Below are positions 8,454 through 17,062 of a DNA stretch of 64,000 nucleotides, piece after piece. The notes below the pieces were generated by a model, which ran no database searches, had not been told where the DNA came from, and worked only from the letters and a program-made list of their open reading frames with translations. The DNA lies in NCBI RefSeq assembly GCF_000218545.1, contig NC_015671.1, forward strand, positions 124,001 to 188,000, written 5' to 3'. Position 1 is the stretch's first letter; every line of letters begins with the position of its first letter. The position numbers and the translations under genes are program-made. This DNA comes from Cellulomonas gilvus ATCC 13127. GTDB lineage: Bacteria; Actinomycetota; Actinomycetes; Actinomycetales; Cellulomonadaceae.

Positions 8454-10457
8454 TCAGTCGGGCGGGACGCCGCCAGGGGTGTTGTAGGGCGCGCCGCGGC
8501 GGTCGCGGAACACGTAGCGCACCGCGGGTGTGGTCGTAGCCGTGGGTGGAGGGGTCTGCCGTGTACGTGTCGGCATGAGGGGCGGCGGCCCGCCGGGCGG
8601 CGGTTGCCCTGTATCGCCCGTGGGCGGAGCCGCGCTCCGCGACGGCTCGGTGGATCTCTGCGGTGCTGCTGTGTTCGCGGTCGGGGTGGGCAGCATCGAG
8701 GCGCCGGCGCCGGTGTCGGCGTCGAGGTGCGGCGAGGCCGCGACCGGGTCCGGGACGGTCGCTGGTGGGAGGCGTTCGATGTCGAGGTCGAGGCGGTGGA
8801 CTTCGTGGTGGTGGAAGGTGCAGAGCAGGACGGCGTTGGTCAGGTCGGTGGTGCCGGTGTGGCGGTGCCACCAGGCGATGTGGTGGATCTGGCAGTGGCG
8901 TGCGGGTACGGAGCAGCCGTTCCAGGTGCAGTGGCGGTCGCGTGCGGTCACGGCCGTGCGCTGGGCAGGGGTGAACATGCGTCGGGTGCGTCCGACGTCC
9001 AGGGGCAGGCCGGCGGCGTTCATCACGGTGCGGGTCATGGCGCAGTCGCACAGGGCGGCGGCGAGCTCGGTCGCGGTGATGGTGGTCCCGTCGTCGGTCG
9101 CCGCGGGCGGGACGGCGTGACCGGGCGTCCTGCACGGGTGGGGTGAGGAGCGCTCGCCTGTGCCCGAGACCGCGGGACCGCCATCGGTGAGGTGGCGAGG
9201 GTCGCGCACGGGGTCGTTGTCGTCCGATGGCTGACCGGGGTTGGCCGGTATGGCGGGAGTGCTGGCGTCGCTCGAGGTGTCAGAGGCCCTGCGGGCGCCG
9301 GTGCGGCGGGCTTGTTGGGTGGTGCGCACGGCGTGCCAGGTCTCGGCTGGCACGAGCAAGGTGATGTGGGCGGCCGGGGCGGACGGGGTGCCATCGGGCA
9401 GGTCGACATCTGAGACCGGGTCTGGGTCGGCCGCGCCGGTGACAGCGGCGGCGCCGGGCCGCGGTGACGGCACTTCGAGGTCCTGCGCCTCGACGACCCG
9501 ACTGGGGCGGTGCCCTGCGGTCAGGGTGTGCTGGGCCAGGGCGGTCAGCGCGTCGGCGCGGGCCTGATCACCCGTGCGGTCCACGTCCGGCCGGTGCCCG
9601 GTGGCCTCCAGCGCGCGGGCCAGGACCTGCCCGGCGACCGGGTCCAACCGGCCCCGCAGGAACGTGCCGTCCGGGGCGTGCGACAACGTCAGGAACCGGG
9701 CACGGCGCGCGGCCTCCCGCCGGTCCTCGACCCCGTCCGGGTCGTCCTGTGCCGCCAGAGCCGCCAACGACCGGGAGAACTCCCGCGCATCGACACCCCG
9801 GGCCAGCTCGACGACCTTCTCCTGACCCGCCGCCGTGCCCCACGCCGCGCTCAGACCCGCGCCCGCGTCCTGCCACGCCCGCGCCAGCACCTGCACATGC
9901 CCGACCGGCACCACCCCGCCGGCGACCGCCTCACGCACCACCGGCAACGCCGCCAACGCCCCCGCCGCCGCGACCTGACCCGCCGCCTGCCACCGCGACG
10001 CACCCGTGGCCCGGGCCCGCACATCCACGAACCCCCGCTCACCACCAGCCACCGCTGCCGCCGCACGCTGCGAGGCGACCAGCACCGGGGCACGCACCGC
10101 CTCCACCACCCCCGGCAAGGCGTCCAACACCCGCAGCACCCGGGCTCGCACCCGCCCGTCCCAGCCCGCCGCACCATCAGCGACCGACACCAACCCCGCC
10201 AGACGCGCCGCAACCGCCTCCAGTTCCACCAGCACATCCGCACCCGACGCCAGCTCACTCCCCGGCCGCCCGCCGTCAGCCGGGGCCAGAGACCAGCGGC
10301 CAGCCCGCGCGTCCGCGCCGGCGCCGTCCTCGCGCGCGGGGCGAGCGGCGGACGGATCCGCAGGCACGCGCACCGCACCGTCGGTGCGCGGGCGGGACGC
10401 GACGAGCGTGGCGGTGGCCTGCGAGCCACCACCGTCCGCCCCTCGCGATTCGAACAT
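8454..10457 (-). CDS. DUF222 / 13E12-repeat HNH endonuclease-like protein
   Basis: The 667-residue protein has an N-terminal DUF222 region (VELEAVAARLAGLVSVADGAAGWDGRVRARVLRV onward) and a C-terminal HNH module: TARDRHCTWNGCSVPARHCQIHHIAWWHRHTG then LLCTFHHHEVH, with two zinc cysteines and the HH core. This is the 13E12 family that is repeated in mycobacterial and other actinobacterial genomes; its biological role is unsettled. The start ATG at 10457 (MFESRG, a usual family start) lies inside a LexA-like SOS box and 7 nt after a TAGAAT hexamer, so a leaderless, damage-induced transcript is likely. The C-terminal tail is proline- and threonine-rich. Confidence 0.85.
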   Translation of the reverse strand: MFESRGADGGGSQATATLVASRPRTDGAVRVPADPSAARPAREDGAGADARAGRWSLAPADGGRPGSELASGADVLVELEAVAARLAGLVSVADGAAGWDGRVRARVLRVLDALPGVVEAVRAPVLVASQRAAAAVAGGERGFVDVRARATGASRWQAAGQVAAAGALAALPVVREAVAGGVVPVGHVQVLARAWQDAGAGLSAAWGTAAGQEKVVELARGVDAREFSRSLAALAAQDDPDGVEDRREAARRARFLTLSHAPDGTFLRGRLDPVAGQVLARALEATGHRPDVDRTGDQARADALTALAQHTLTAGHRPSRVVEAQDLEVPSPRPGAAAVTGAADPDPVSDVDLPDGTPSAPAAHITLLVPAETWHAVRTTQQARRTGARRASDTSSDASTPAIPANPGQPSDDNDPVRDPRHLTDGGPAVSGTGERSSPHPCRTPGHAVPPAATDDGTTITATELAAALCDCAMTRTVMNAAGLPLDVGRTRRMFTPAQRTAVTARDRHCTWNGCSVPARHCQIHHIAWWHRHTGTTDLTNAVLLCTFHHHEVHRLDLDIERLPPATVPDPVAASPHLDADTGAGASMLPTPTANTAAPQRSTEPSRSAAPPTGDTGQPPPGGPPPLMPTRTRQTPPPTATTTPAVRYVFRDRRGAPYNTPGGVPPD

Positions 10458-10465
10458 GTGTACGA
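10450..10465 (-). promoter_or_regulatory. LexA-type SOS box overlapping the DUF222/HNH start codon
   Basis: Read on the minus strand the site is TCGTACACATGTTCGA, one mismatch from the actinobacterial SOS palindrome TCGAACACATGTTCGA. The ATG of the downstream gene is part of the box, and a TAGAAT -10 hexamer lies at 10470-10465. LexA bound here would cover the transcription start. Confidence 0.8.
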
Positions 10466-10604
10466 TTCTAGGGTGAATCGGACACGAGCGCCAGACCCCG
10501 GAAGCGACCGGTGGAAGGCCGAGGGCAGGCCGGACCGCGGTGCCGCGCGACGGCGTCACCGCGACCGGGACGGCCGAGGGCCGAGCCGTCAGCGGGCGCC
10601 GGGG

Positions 10605-12662
10605 TCAGGCCGTGACCAGGTGCTCGGGGCACACCTCGTAGGTCCCGGGCGAGACGGTCAGCTCGGCGCGCCCGCCGGTCAGCGACCGCAGGTCCATCAC
10701 GTACCGCGTGAGCTCGGACTGCGGCACGTACGCCTCGATCTCCACCAGCCCGTCGTCGCGCGCGGTGGTCGCGGTGATGCGCCCTCGCCGCCCGGACAGG
10801 TCGCCCATCACGTCACCCTGGCTCGCGGAGGGCACGACGACGCGCACGTGGTCGATGGGTTCGAGCACCACGGTCCCGGCGGCGGCCAGGGCGTCGCGCA
10901 GCCCGTTGGCAGCGGCGGTGCGGAACGCCATGTCGGAGGAGTCGACGGAGTGGGCCTTGCCGTCGTACACCTCGACGCGCAGGTCCACGACGGGGTAGCC
11001 GTGCGGTCCGCCGTGCGACATGCCCTCGACGACGCCCTTCTCGACGGCGCCGAGGTAGTTGCGCGGGATGGCGCCGCCGACGACGGAGTCGACGAACTCG
11101 AACCCGCCGCCGTGCGGCAGGGGCGCGACGCGCAGGTGGGCGACGGCGAACTGGCCGTGCCCGCCGGACTGCTTCTTGACCTTGCCCTCGGCCTCGACGG
11201 TGCGGCGGATGGTCTCGCGGTAGGCGACGGGCACGGGCGAGGTGGTGACGTTGACGCCGAACACGCGCGCGAGGCGTTCGAGCGCGACGGCGAGATGCGT
11301 CTCGCCGAGCCCGCGCAGGATGGTCCGGTCGGACGAACGGTCGACGACGAGCGTGGTGTCCTCGGCGGTCAGACGCGCGAGTGCGGCCGAGAGGCGGTCG
11401 TCGTCGGACTGGGTCACGGGCGACAGGACGAGCCCGTACACGGGCGGGCGCGGACGTGCGACGGGCGCCGACATCGCGGCGCCCGGTCCGGTCTTCTCTG
11501 CCAGCAGCGAGCCGCTGGGGGTGCCCGTCAGCTTCGCGACGGCCACCACCTGACCTGCGACGGCGCCGTCGACGGGCAGGTGCTCCTTGCCGCGCAGACG
11601 GAACAGGCCGGGCAGGCGCTCCTCGGTGCGGGTGGCGGTGTTGAGCAGGCGGTCGCCGGGGCGGATGGTCCCGGACAGCACACGCAGGAGCGTGACCTGC
11701 CCGACGAACGGGTCGGCGACGGTGCGGAACGCGTGGACCAGGACGGGGCCGGCCGGGTCGGCGGCGACCTCGACGGTGGTGGCGCCTGCGGTGACGCTCG
11801 CGGGCCGGTCGCCGGGCGCGGGGCCGAGCTCGCACACCAGGTCGGCGAGGCGGTCCACACCGACCTCGGTGATGCCGGAGACGACCAGCACGGGGAACGC
11901 CTCGAGGTCGCGCACCTCGTGCGCGAGCGTGCGCTCGAGGTCGGCCGCGGACGGCTCGTCGCCGGACAGGTACCGCTCGAGCGCCTCGTCGTCGTGCGAG
12001 ACGATCTCCTCGGTGACCTCGTCGTGCAGGCGGTGCTCCTCGGCGGCGACGTCGTCGGGGACCGCGCACGTGCTGTGCCGGCCGTCGGGCGTGTAGTCGA
12101 GGCCCTCCTCGCTGAGCACGTCCGCGACGCCGTGGAACGCGGACTCCTCGCCGAGCGGCAGCTCGAGCGGCACGAACCCGGTGCCGAACGCGGTGCGCAG
12201 GTCCTCGAGCACGTGGTGGAAGTCGGCGCGCGCCTTGTCCTCCTTGGTCACGACGACGAGGCGCGGGACACCCGCGGCGGCGGCGGCCCGCCAGGCGGCG
12301 TACGTCCCGGCCTGCACGCCGTCGACGGCGGAGACGACCACCACGGCCAGGTCGGCGACGGCCAGAGCGGCGTCGAGCGCGCCCGCGAAGTCGGGCGACC
12401 CGGGGGTGTCGAGCAGCGTCACGTCGTACGTCTCGCCGTCGGGCGCGCGCCAGCTCAGCGGGGCCACGCCCAGCGACAGCGAGATTCCGCGCGCGATCTC
12501 CTCGGGCTCGTGGTCGGTGACGGTCGAGCCGTCCTCGACGCGCCCGGGGCGCGGGATGGTGCCGGCGCGGTGCAGCAGCGCCTCGGCGAGGGTGGTCTTG
12601 CCCGCGCCTGCCGCGCCCACCAGGGCCACGGTGCGGATCCTGGGCGTCGTTGCCTGGTCCAT
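10605..12662 (-). CDS. Elongation factor G-like protein (EF-G2 type)
   Basis: The 685-residue GTPase has the five-domain layout of EF-G but belongs to the divergent actinobacterial EF-G2 group. The P-loop is GAAGAGKTT, G3 is DTPGSPDFAG and the usual NKxD is replaced by TKEDKA. Domain IV has the KKQSGGHGQFA and GGAIPRNYLGAVEKG blocks, and domain V ends the chain. Canonical EF-G translocates tRNA on the ribosome; EF-G2 of mycobacteria reportedly lacks normal translocation function, so this is probably an accessory factor. I chose the ATG at 12662, behind GGAGA; a GTG at 12680 is the alternative. Confidence 0.9.
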   Translation of the reverse strand: MDQATTPRIRTVALVGAAGAGKTTLAEALLHRAGTIPRPGRVEDGSTVTDHEPEEIARGISLSLGVAPLSWRAPDGETYDVTLLDTPGSPDFAGALDAALAVADLAVVVVSAVDGVQAGTYAAWRAAAAAGVPRLVVVTKEDKARADFHHVLEDLRTAFGTGFVPLELPLGEESAFHGVADVLSEEGLDYTPDGRHSTCAVPDDVAAEEHRLHDEVTEEIVSHDDEALERYLSGDEPSAADLERTLAHEVRDLEAFPVLVVSGITEVGVDRLADLVCELGPAPGDRPASVTAGATTVEVAADPAGPVLVHAFRTVADPFVGQVTLLRVLSGTIRPGDRLLNTATRTEERLPGLFRLRGKEHLPVDGAVAGQVVAVAKLTGTPSGSLLAEKTGPGAAMSAPVARPRPPVYGLVLSPVTQSDDDRLSAALARLTAEDTTLVVDRSSDRTILRGLGETHLAVALERLARVFGVNVTTSPVPVAYRETIRRTVEAEGKVKKQSGGHGQFAVAHLRVAPLPHGGGFEFVDSVVGGAIPRNYLGAVEKGVVEGMSHGGPHGYPVVDLRVEVYDGKAHSVDSSDMAFRTAAANGLRDALAAAGTVVLEPIDHVRVVVPSASQGDVMGDLSGRRGRITATTARDDGLVEIEAYVPQSELTRYVMDLRSLTGGRAELTVSPGTYEVCPEHLVTA

Positions 12663-12740
12663 GCTCGTCTCCCCGGCCACCGGTGCGGTGCGAGGGCGGA
12701 TCCCAGGAGGGCGTCGGCGACCTGTCGCCCACAGTAGCCA

Positions 12741-12789
12741 CGCACCCCCGGTGCCGTCAGGACGTCAGTCCCTGGGCGCCGGGGGTGCG
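12741..12789 (-). terminator. Terminator-like stem-loop after the FKBP gene
   Basis: CGCACCCCCGG at 12741-12751 pairs with 12779-12789 and the stem extends inward by four more pairs (one G-T). It lies between the FKBP stop at 12822 and the EF-G2 start at 12662, so the two genes are likely separate units. Confidence 0.5.
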
Positions 12790-12821
12790 GGTGGAGCGGA
12801 GTGCGCGCGGATGCGCGGACG

Positions 12822-13817
12822 TCAGGCGAACAGGATGTCCACGACGAACACGAGCGTCGAGTTCGGCGGGATCGCGCCCTGCTGCTGGTCCTTGTAGCCC
12901 TTCTCCGGCGGCACGACGAGCAGCACCTGGCTGCCGACCTTCTGCCCGACGAGGCCCTCGTTCCAGCCGTCGATGACCTGCGCCTGGCCGACGTTCGCGA
13001 CCGTGAACGGCGTGCGGCCCTCGCCCCAGCTGGAGTCGAACGCGGTGCCGTCCCACAGGACGCCGGAGTACTGGACCAGCACGTTGTCGCCGGCCTCGAC
13101 GGTCTTGCCCGTGCCCTCGATGAGCGGCTGGACCACGAGCTCGGTGGGCGCGTCGCCCTTGGCGGGCGTGATGGTGGGTGCGCCGTCCTCGCCGAGCTTG
13201 ACGGTCGGCAGGCCGTCCTTGGGCGCCACGGCCTTGCCCTCGGCGCGCAGCGGGATGACCCGCAGCGGCTCGACGACGTAGACGGTGGTGGTGTCCTGCG
13301 GCAGCGCCATGAGGATCTGCGCACCGAACTTCACGGTGGTCAGCAGGTCGTCCAGCACGGGGAGCGCCGAGCCGACGGTCCACGTGCCCGTGGCCTCGCC
13401 GTCGTGCGTGCTGCCCAGGATCTTGCCGTCGGAGCCGTCGACCGCGGTGAGGCCGAGCTCGATGAGGTCGCCGTCCGCGATCGCGTCGCCCGAGCCCTCG
13501 TCGACGACGCGGGCGACGTTGGCGGACACGGTGAACGGCTTCTCCGGCAGCGTGATGGTCGGCTGCGTGCCGGGCTTGCCCTCGACCTTGACGGACTCGA
13601 GAGCCGCGATGTCCTCGGCGGACGCGGTGGCGGCGGCGGTGGGCGCGGCGGACGGGTCTGCCGAGGGGTCGGCCGACGCGGACGTCGTCGCGTTGGGCTT
13701 CGACTCGGTGGACGAGTTGTCGTCACCGCATGCGGCGAGCGTCAGGGCGAGCGCCGCGGCGGCGACGGTCGCGGCGACGCGGTGCGCGCGGGTGCGACGG
13801 GTGGTGGTGGCGTGCAC
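12822..13817 (-). CDS. Lipoprotein with tandem FKBP-type peptidyl-prolyl isomerase domains
   Basis: The 331-residue protein has a basic N-terminus, a hydrophobic stretch and a lipobox LTLAAC with C30 as the lipidated residue, then an Ala/Ser/Thr-rich linker. Two FKBP-like domains follow: a degenerate one around residues 85-200 and a typical one near the C-terminus with VLVQYSGVLWDGTAFDSSW, VIDGWNEGLVGQKVGS and YKDQQQGAIPPNSTLVFVVDIL. It should help protein folding outside the membrane. I chose the GTG at 13817 because GGAG stands 7 nt before it and the signal peptide then has a normal length; an ATG at 13856 would add 13 residues. Confidence 0.87.
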   Translation of the reverse strand: MHATTTRRTRAHRVAATVAAAALALTLAACGDDNSSTESKPNATTSASADPSADPSAAPTAAATASAEDIAALESVKVEGKPGTQPTITLPEKPFTVSANVARVVDEGSGDAIADGDLIELGLTAVDGSDGKILGSTHDGEATGTWTVGSALPVLDDLLTTVKFGAQILMALPQDTTTVYVVEPLRVIPLRAEGKAVAPKDGLPTVKLGEDGAPTITPAKGDAPTELVVQPLIEGTGKTVEAGDNVLVQYSGVLWDGTAFDSSWGEGRTPFTVANVGQAQVIDGWNEGLVGQKVGSQVLLVVPPEKGYKDQQQGAIPPNSTLVFVVDILFA

Positions 13818-13947
13818 GGCAAGGCTCCGTGGGTTCGGTGGACGCGCCGCGTCCACGGCACCCGTGCACGGTACGCGACGGACCTGGCCGCCGTCCCGGC
13901 CCTCGACGATTCAGCGTGCGGCTCGGGTGGAGGTTCCGCGGAGGGGT

Positions 13948-14577
13948 TCAGGTGGACGTGCGCACGGGCGTCCCGACGAGTGCACGGGCGGGCATCCGCC
14001 GGTCGACGAGCACGATCAGCAGCCCCAGCAGGAAGAACCCGGTCCCATAGATGAGGACGTTGACGGCCAGGCCGCCCCACCCGTGCTCGTCGAGGTCGAT
14101 GAAGCCGTACGGGTAGCCGAGGTCCCAGACCGTGCCGCGGATCGTCGTGAACGTGACGTAGGCGAGCAGGTACGTGAGCCACCACCACGCGTACCGCCAG
14201 CGCGTGCGGCGGTGCGGGTCCAGCAGCAGGAAGTCCAGCACGGCGAGCACGGGGTTGAGCTGGTGCTCGATCTGCCCGGCGGTGAGCCCGACGGCGCGCA
14301 CGGGTGCGTCGGCGGCCTCGGGTGCGAGCACGAAGTACGCGACGAGCCCGGTGATCGCCAGGAACAGCGTGACGCCGCCCTTGAGCCACGCGGGCGGCTG
14401 GGGCTTGCGCAGCAGCGACGCGATGCCGCCCCAGACCATCACCACGGTCAGCAGCACGCCGGACTGGTTGGTGAAGTAGAGGAGGCCGTCCACCTCGCCC
14501 TGCAGCCAGATCTCCTTGGTCCCGGCGAGCGCGAGAGCCGCGACCGCGAATCGGAACACTGCGACGACGACGTTCAC
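13948..14577 (-). CDS. Pr6Pr / FAR-17a-like integral membrane protein
   Basis: The 209-residue protein has about six hydrophobic segments and the family features TNQSGVLLTVVMVWGG in helix 2, HQLNPVLAVLDFLLLD in the middle and DLGYPYGFIDLDEHGW before the last helix. The family is widespread in actinobacteria and distantly related to the eukaryotic AIG1/FAR-17a hydrolases, whose conserved Asn/Thr and His residues resemble the N and H seen here. No function is established for the bacterial members. It is divergent from the dehydrogenase gene. Confidence 0.72.
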   Translation of the reverse strand: MNVVVAVFRFAVAALALAGTKEIWLQGEVDGLLYFTNQSGVLLTVVMVWGGIASLLRKPQPPAWLKGGVTLFLAITGLVAYFVLAPEAADAPVRAVGLTAGQIEHQLNPVLAVLDFLLLDPHRRTRWRYAWWWLTYLLAYVTFTTIRGTVWDLGYPYGFIDLDEHGWGGLAVNVLIYGTGFFLLGLLIVLVDRRMPARALVGTPVRTST

Positions 14578-14720
14578 CGGGCCTCCCGCCGGACCTGCCG
14601 GCGCCTGTGCCGGACGCAGGACAGGCTGCCATCCGCGGCGATGCCTCGGCCACCGGGCGCGGCTGCGTAGTCTCGGGGAGGCCGCCGCCGGGCGGGCTTC
14701 TTCGACGACGAGGGGGACGG

Positions 14721-15806
14721 ATGGCTCCGCTGCGGTTCGGGATCGTCGGGAGCGGGTGGCGCGCGGAGTTCTTCGCGCGGATGGCCCGCCTGCTGCCGGA
14801 GCAGTTCACGTGCGTGGGTGTGGTGACGCGCACGGCCGAGCGCGGCGCGCAGGTCGAGGCCGCGTGGGGCGTGCCGACGGTGCGGACCGTCGCCGAGCTC
14901 GTCGGCGGCTTCCCGCAGAAGCCCGAGCTGGTGGTGGTGTCCGTGCCGTGGCCCGTGACGCCCGTGGTGACGCGGGAGCTGGTCGCGGCCGGTGTCCCCG
15001 TGCTGGCCGAGACCCCGCCCGCGCCGGATGCCGACGGGCTGTTCGCTCTCTGGGCGGACGTCGGCGCCTCGGGTCTGGTGCAGGTGGCGGAGCACAGCCC
15101 GTCGATGCCCGCGCACGCGGCCCGCCAGGCCGTGGTGGACGCGGGGCTGATCGGGCGGCCCACGCAGGTCCAGGTCTCCTCGACGCACCTGTACCACGCG
15201 GTGGGCCTGATCCGGCGGCTGCTCGGGGCCGGCCGGGGCGCGGCCACGGTGCGCTCGGTGCGGTTCGAGGCGCCCCTGCTCGACCCGCTCGCGCGCGACG
15301 GCTGGACGGGCGCCACCGAGCCCGCGGCCGCGGGCACGGTCCTGGCGACGCTCGACCTGGGCGAGGGCCGCAGCGCGCTGTACGACTTCACCGACAACCA
15401 GTGGCACAACCCGCTGCGCACCAACCGGATCGTCGTGCGGGGTTCGCTGGGCGAGATCGTCGGCGACGAGGTGACGCGCTACGCCGGTCCGCGCACCGTG
15501 CTGACGTCCCGCATCGAGCGCCGCACGTCGGGTCTCGAGCAGAACCTGGACGGGTTCGACCTCGAGCACCTGACGCACGAGGGGCACGTGCTGTTCCGCA
15601 ACCCGTTCGTCGGGGCGCGGCTGGCCGACGACGACATCGCGGTCGCGGGACTGCTCGCGGGGTGCGCGCGCTGGCTGCACGACGACGGCCCCGAGCCGTA
15701 CCCGCTCGCGGACGGCTGCCACGACCACCTGCTCGGGCTGGCGATCGAGGAGTCGGCCCGCACGGGCGAGGCCGTGCACGTGGCCGCACCGCCGTGGGCG
15801 GGCTGA
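14721..15806 (+). CDS. Gfo/Idh/MocA-family oxidoreductase
   Basis: The 361-residue protein starts with the Rossmann motif GIVGSGWRAEFFARMA and continues through VVVSVPWPVTPVV and the VLAETPPAPD segment, where an E-T-P replaces the usual EKP signature that carries the catalytic lysine. Family enzymes use NAD(P) to oxidise or reduce sugars and inositols. Loss of the EKP lysine means activity should not be assumed. The ATG at 14721 has a strong GAGGGGGA ribosome site. Next to secreted glycosidases a sugar substrate is likely, but no close context supports a specific one. Confidence 0.8.
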   Translation: MAPLRFGIVGSGWRAEFFARMARLLPEQFTCVGVVTRTAERGAQVEAAWGVPTVRTVAELVGGFPQKPELVVVSVPWPVTPVVTRELVAAGVPVLAETPPAPDADGLFALWADVGASGLVQVAEHSPSMPAHAARQAVVDAGLIGRPTQVQVSSTHLYHAVGLIRRLLGAGRGAATVRSVRFEAPLLDPLARDGWTGATEPAAAGTVLATLDLGEGRSALYDFTDNQWHNPLRTNRIVVRGSLGEIVGDEVTRYAGPRTVLTSRIERRTSGLEQNLDGFDLEHLTHEGHVLFRNPFVGARLADDDIAVAGLLAGCARWLHDDGPEPYPLADGCHDHLLGLAIEESARTGEAVHVAAPPWAG

Positions 15807-15891
15807 ACCCGTGACGCGGGCCGGCTGAACCACCGATTCGCCGTCCCGAACTCGACCGGATGCCCGGGATGTCCGGTTTCCGGCTGCCACC

Positions 15892-17016
15892 ATGGGCGGC
15901 GTGACCGGAACGACCGCGCCCTCGCGCGCCCAGACGCGCCGCTGGCGCCAGTACCTGGCCGACGAGCGCGCCGAGGCGGCCGTGTACCGCGACCTGGCGG
16001 CGCGTCGCACGGGTGAGGAGCAGGCGATCCTGCTGGCGCTCGCGGATGCGGAGCGCCGCCACGAGCAGCACTGGCTGACCCTGCTGGGCGACGACGTGGG
16101 CAAGCCGCTGCGCGGGGACTTCCGCACGCGCACGCTCGGCTGGCTCGCCCGCCGCTTCGGGTCGGTGTTCGTCCTGGCGCTCGCGCAGCGGGCCGAGGCA
16201 CGCTCGTCGTACGACGACGACGCGGACGCGACCGCGCAGATGGCCGCCGACGAACGGATCCACGAGGAGGTGGTGCGCGGCCTGGCGACCCGCGGCCGCA
16301 ACCGGATCTCCGGGACGTTCCGCGCGGCGGTGTTCGGCGCCAACGACGGCCTGGTCAGCAACCTCGCGCTGGTGCTCGGCATCGGTGCGAGCGGCGCGAG
16401 CAACGGCACCATCCTGCTGACCGGGCTCGCCGGGCTGCTGGCGGGCGCGCTGTCGATGGGGGCCGGCGAGTACGTCTCGGTCCGCTCGCAGCGTGAGCTG
16501 CTCGAGGCGTCACGCCCCGGCCCGCGGGCGCGCACCGCGCTCGCCCACCTGGACGTGGACGCCAACGAGCTCGCGCTGGTCTACCGCGCCCGCGGGATGG
16601 ATCCCGGTGAGGCCGACGAGCGCGCGCGGACCGTGCTGACGTCGCTCGAGCAGTTCGCCGGCTCCGCGCCGTTCCTGGTGGCGACGGACGACGAGGCCGC
16701 CGAGGTGCCCGTCGAGGAGGTCGACGAGCACGAGACCATCGGCACGGCCGTCGGCGCTGCCGTCGCCAGCTTCTGCTTCTTCGCGACGGGCGCCGCCGTG
16801 CCCGTGCTGCCCTACCTGCTGGGTGCGAGCGGCTGGACGGCCGTGGGCTGGTCGGCAGGGCTCGTCGGGCTCGCGCTGCTGGGGACTGGCGCGACCGTCG
16901 GCGTGCTGTCCGGTGCCTCGCCGGGCCGCCGTGCGCTGCGGCAGCTCGCGATCGGGTGGGGCGCCGCGATGGCGACGTACCTGCTGGGTCTCGCGTTCGG
17001 CACGGGTGTCGCGTGA
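15892..17016 (+). CDS. Rubrerythrin-like domain fused to VIT1/CCC1 iron transporter (MbfA-like)
   Basis: The 374-residue protein has an N-terminal ferritin-like domain (about residues 15-135) with metal-binding E and ExxH pairs in YLADERAEAAVYRDLA, LADAERRHEQHW and ERIHEE, then a VIT1/CCC1 domain with GANDGLVSNLALVLG and SMGAGEYVSVRSQREL and five membrane helices. MbfA-type fusions export iron and limit iron-dependent oxidative damage. The start is not certain: ATG at 15892 or GTG at 15901. An iron box and a siderophore-interacting protein follow directly. Confidence 0.85.
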   Translation: MGGVTGTTAPSRAQTRRWRQYLADERAEAAVYRDLAARRTGEEQAILLALADAERRHEQHWLTLLGDDVGKPLRGDFRTRTLGWLARRFGSVFVLALAQRAEARSSYDDDADATAQMAADERIHEEVVRGLATRGRNRISGTFRAAVFGANDGLVSNLALVLGIGASGASNGTILLTGLAGLLAGALSMGAGEYVSVRSQRELLEASRPGPRARTALAHLDVDANELALVYRARGMDPGEADERARTVLTSLEQFAGSAPFLVATDDEAAEVPVEEVDEHETIGTAVGAAVASFCFFATGAAVPVLPYLLGASGWTAVGWSAGLVGLALLGTGATVGVLSGASPGRRALRQLAIGWGAAMATYLLGLAFGTGVA

Positions 17017-17030
17017 CGGACGCCTCTTGA

Positions 17031-17049
17031 TGAGGTAAGCCTTGCCTGC
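17031..17049 (+). promoter_or_regulatory. DtxR/IdeR-like iron box upstream of the SIP gene
   Basis: TGAGGTAAGCCTTGCCTGC matches about 13 of 19 positions of the DtxR/IdeR consensus (TTAGGTTAGSCTAACCTAA). It sits just before a TACAGT hexamer at 17051-17056, which is 6 nt from the GTG at 17063, so iron-bound repressor would cover the promoter. Confidence 0.7.
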
Positions 17050-17062
17050 CTACAGTGCTCCG

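Noticed and set aside
9510-12737. A 1075-codon open frame on the plus strand
   Set aside because: It runs antisense to the DUF222/HNH gene and EF-G2, is Arg/Gly/Ala-rich with no domain, and follows from high third-position GC in the real genes.
17042-17062. TTG start for the SIP gene
   Set aside because: It lies inside the iron box and before the -10-like hexamer, so it could not be transcribed from that promoter.
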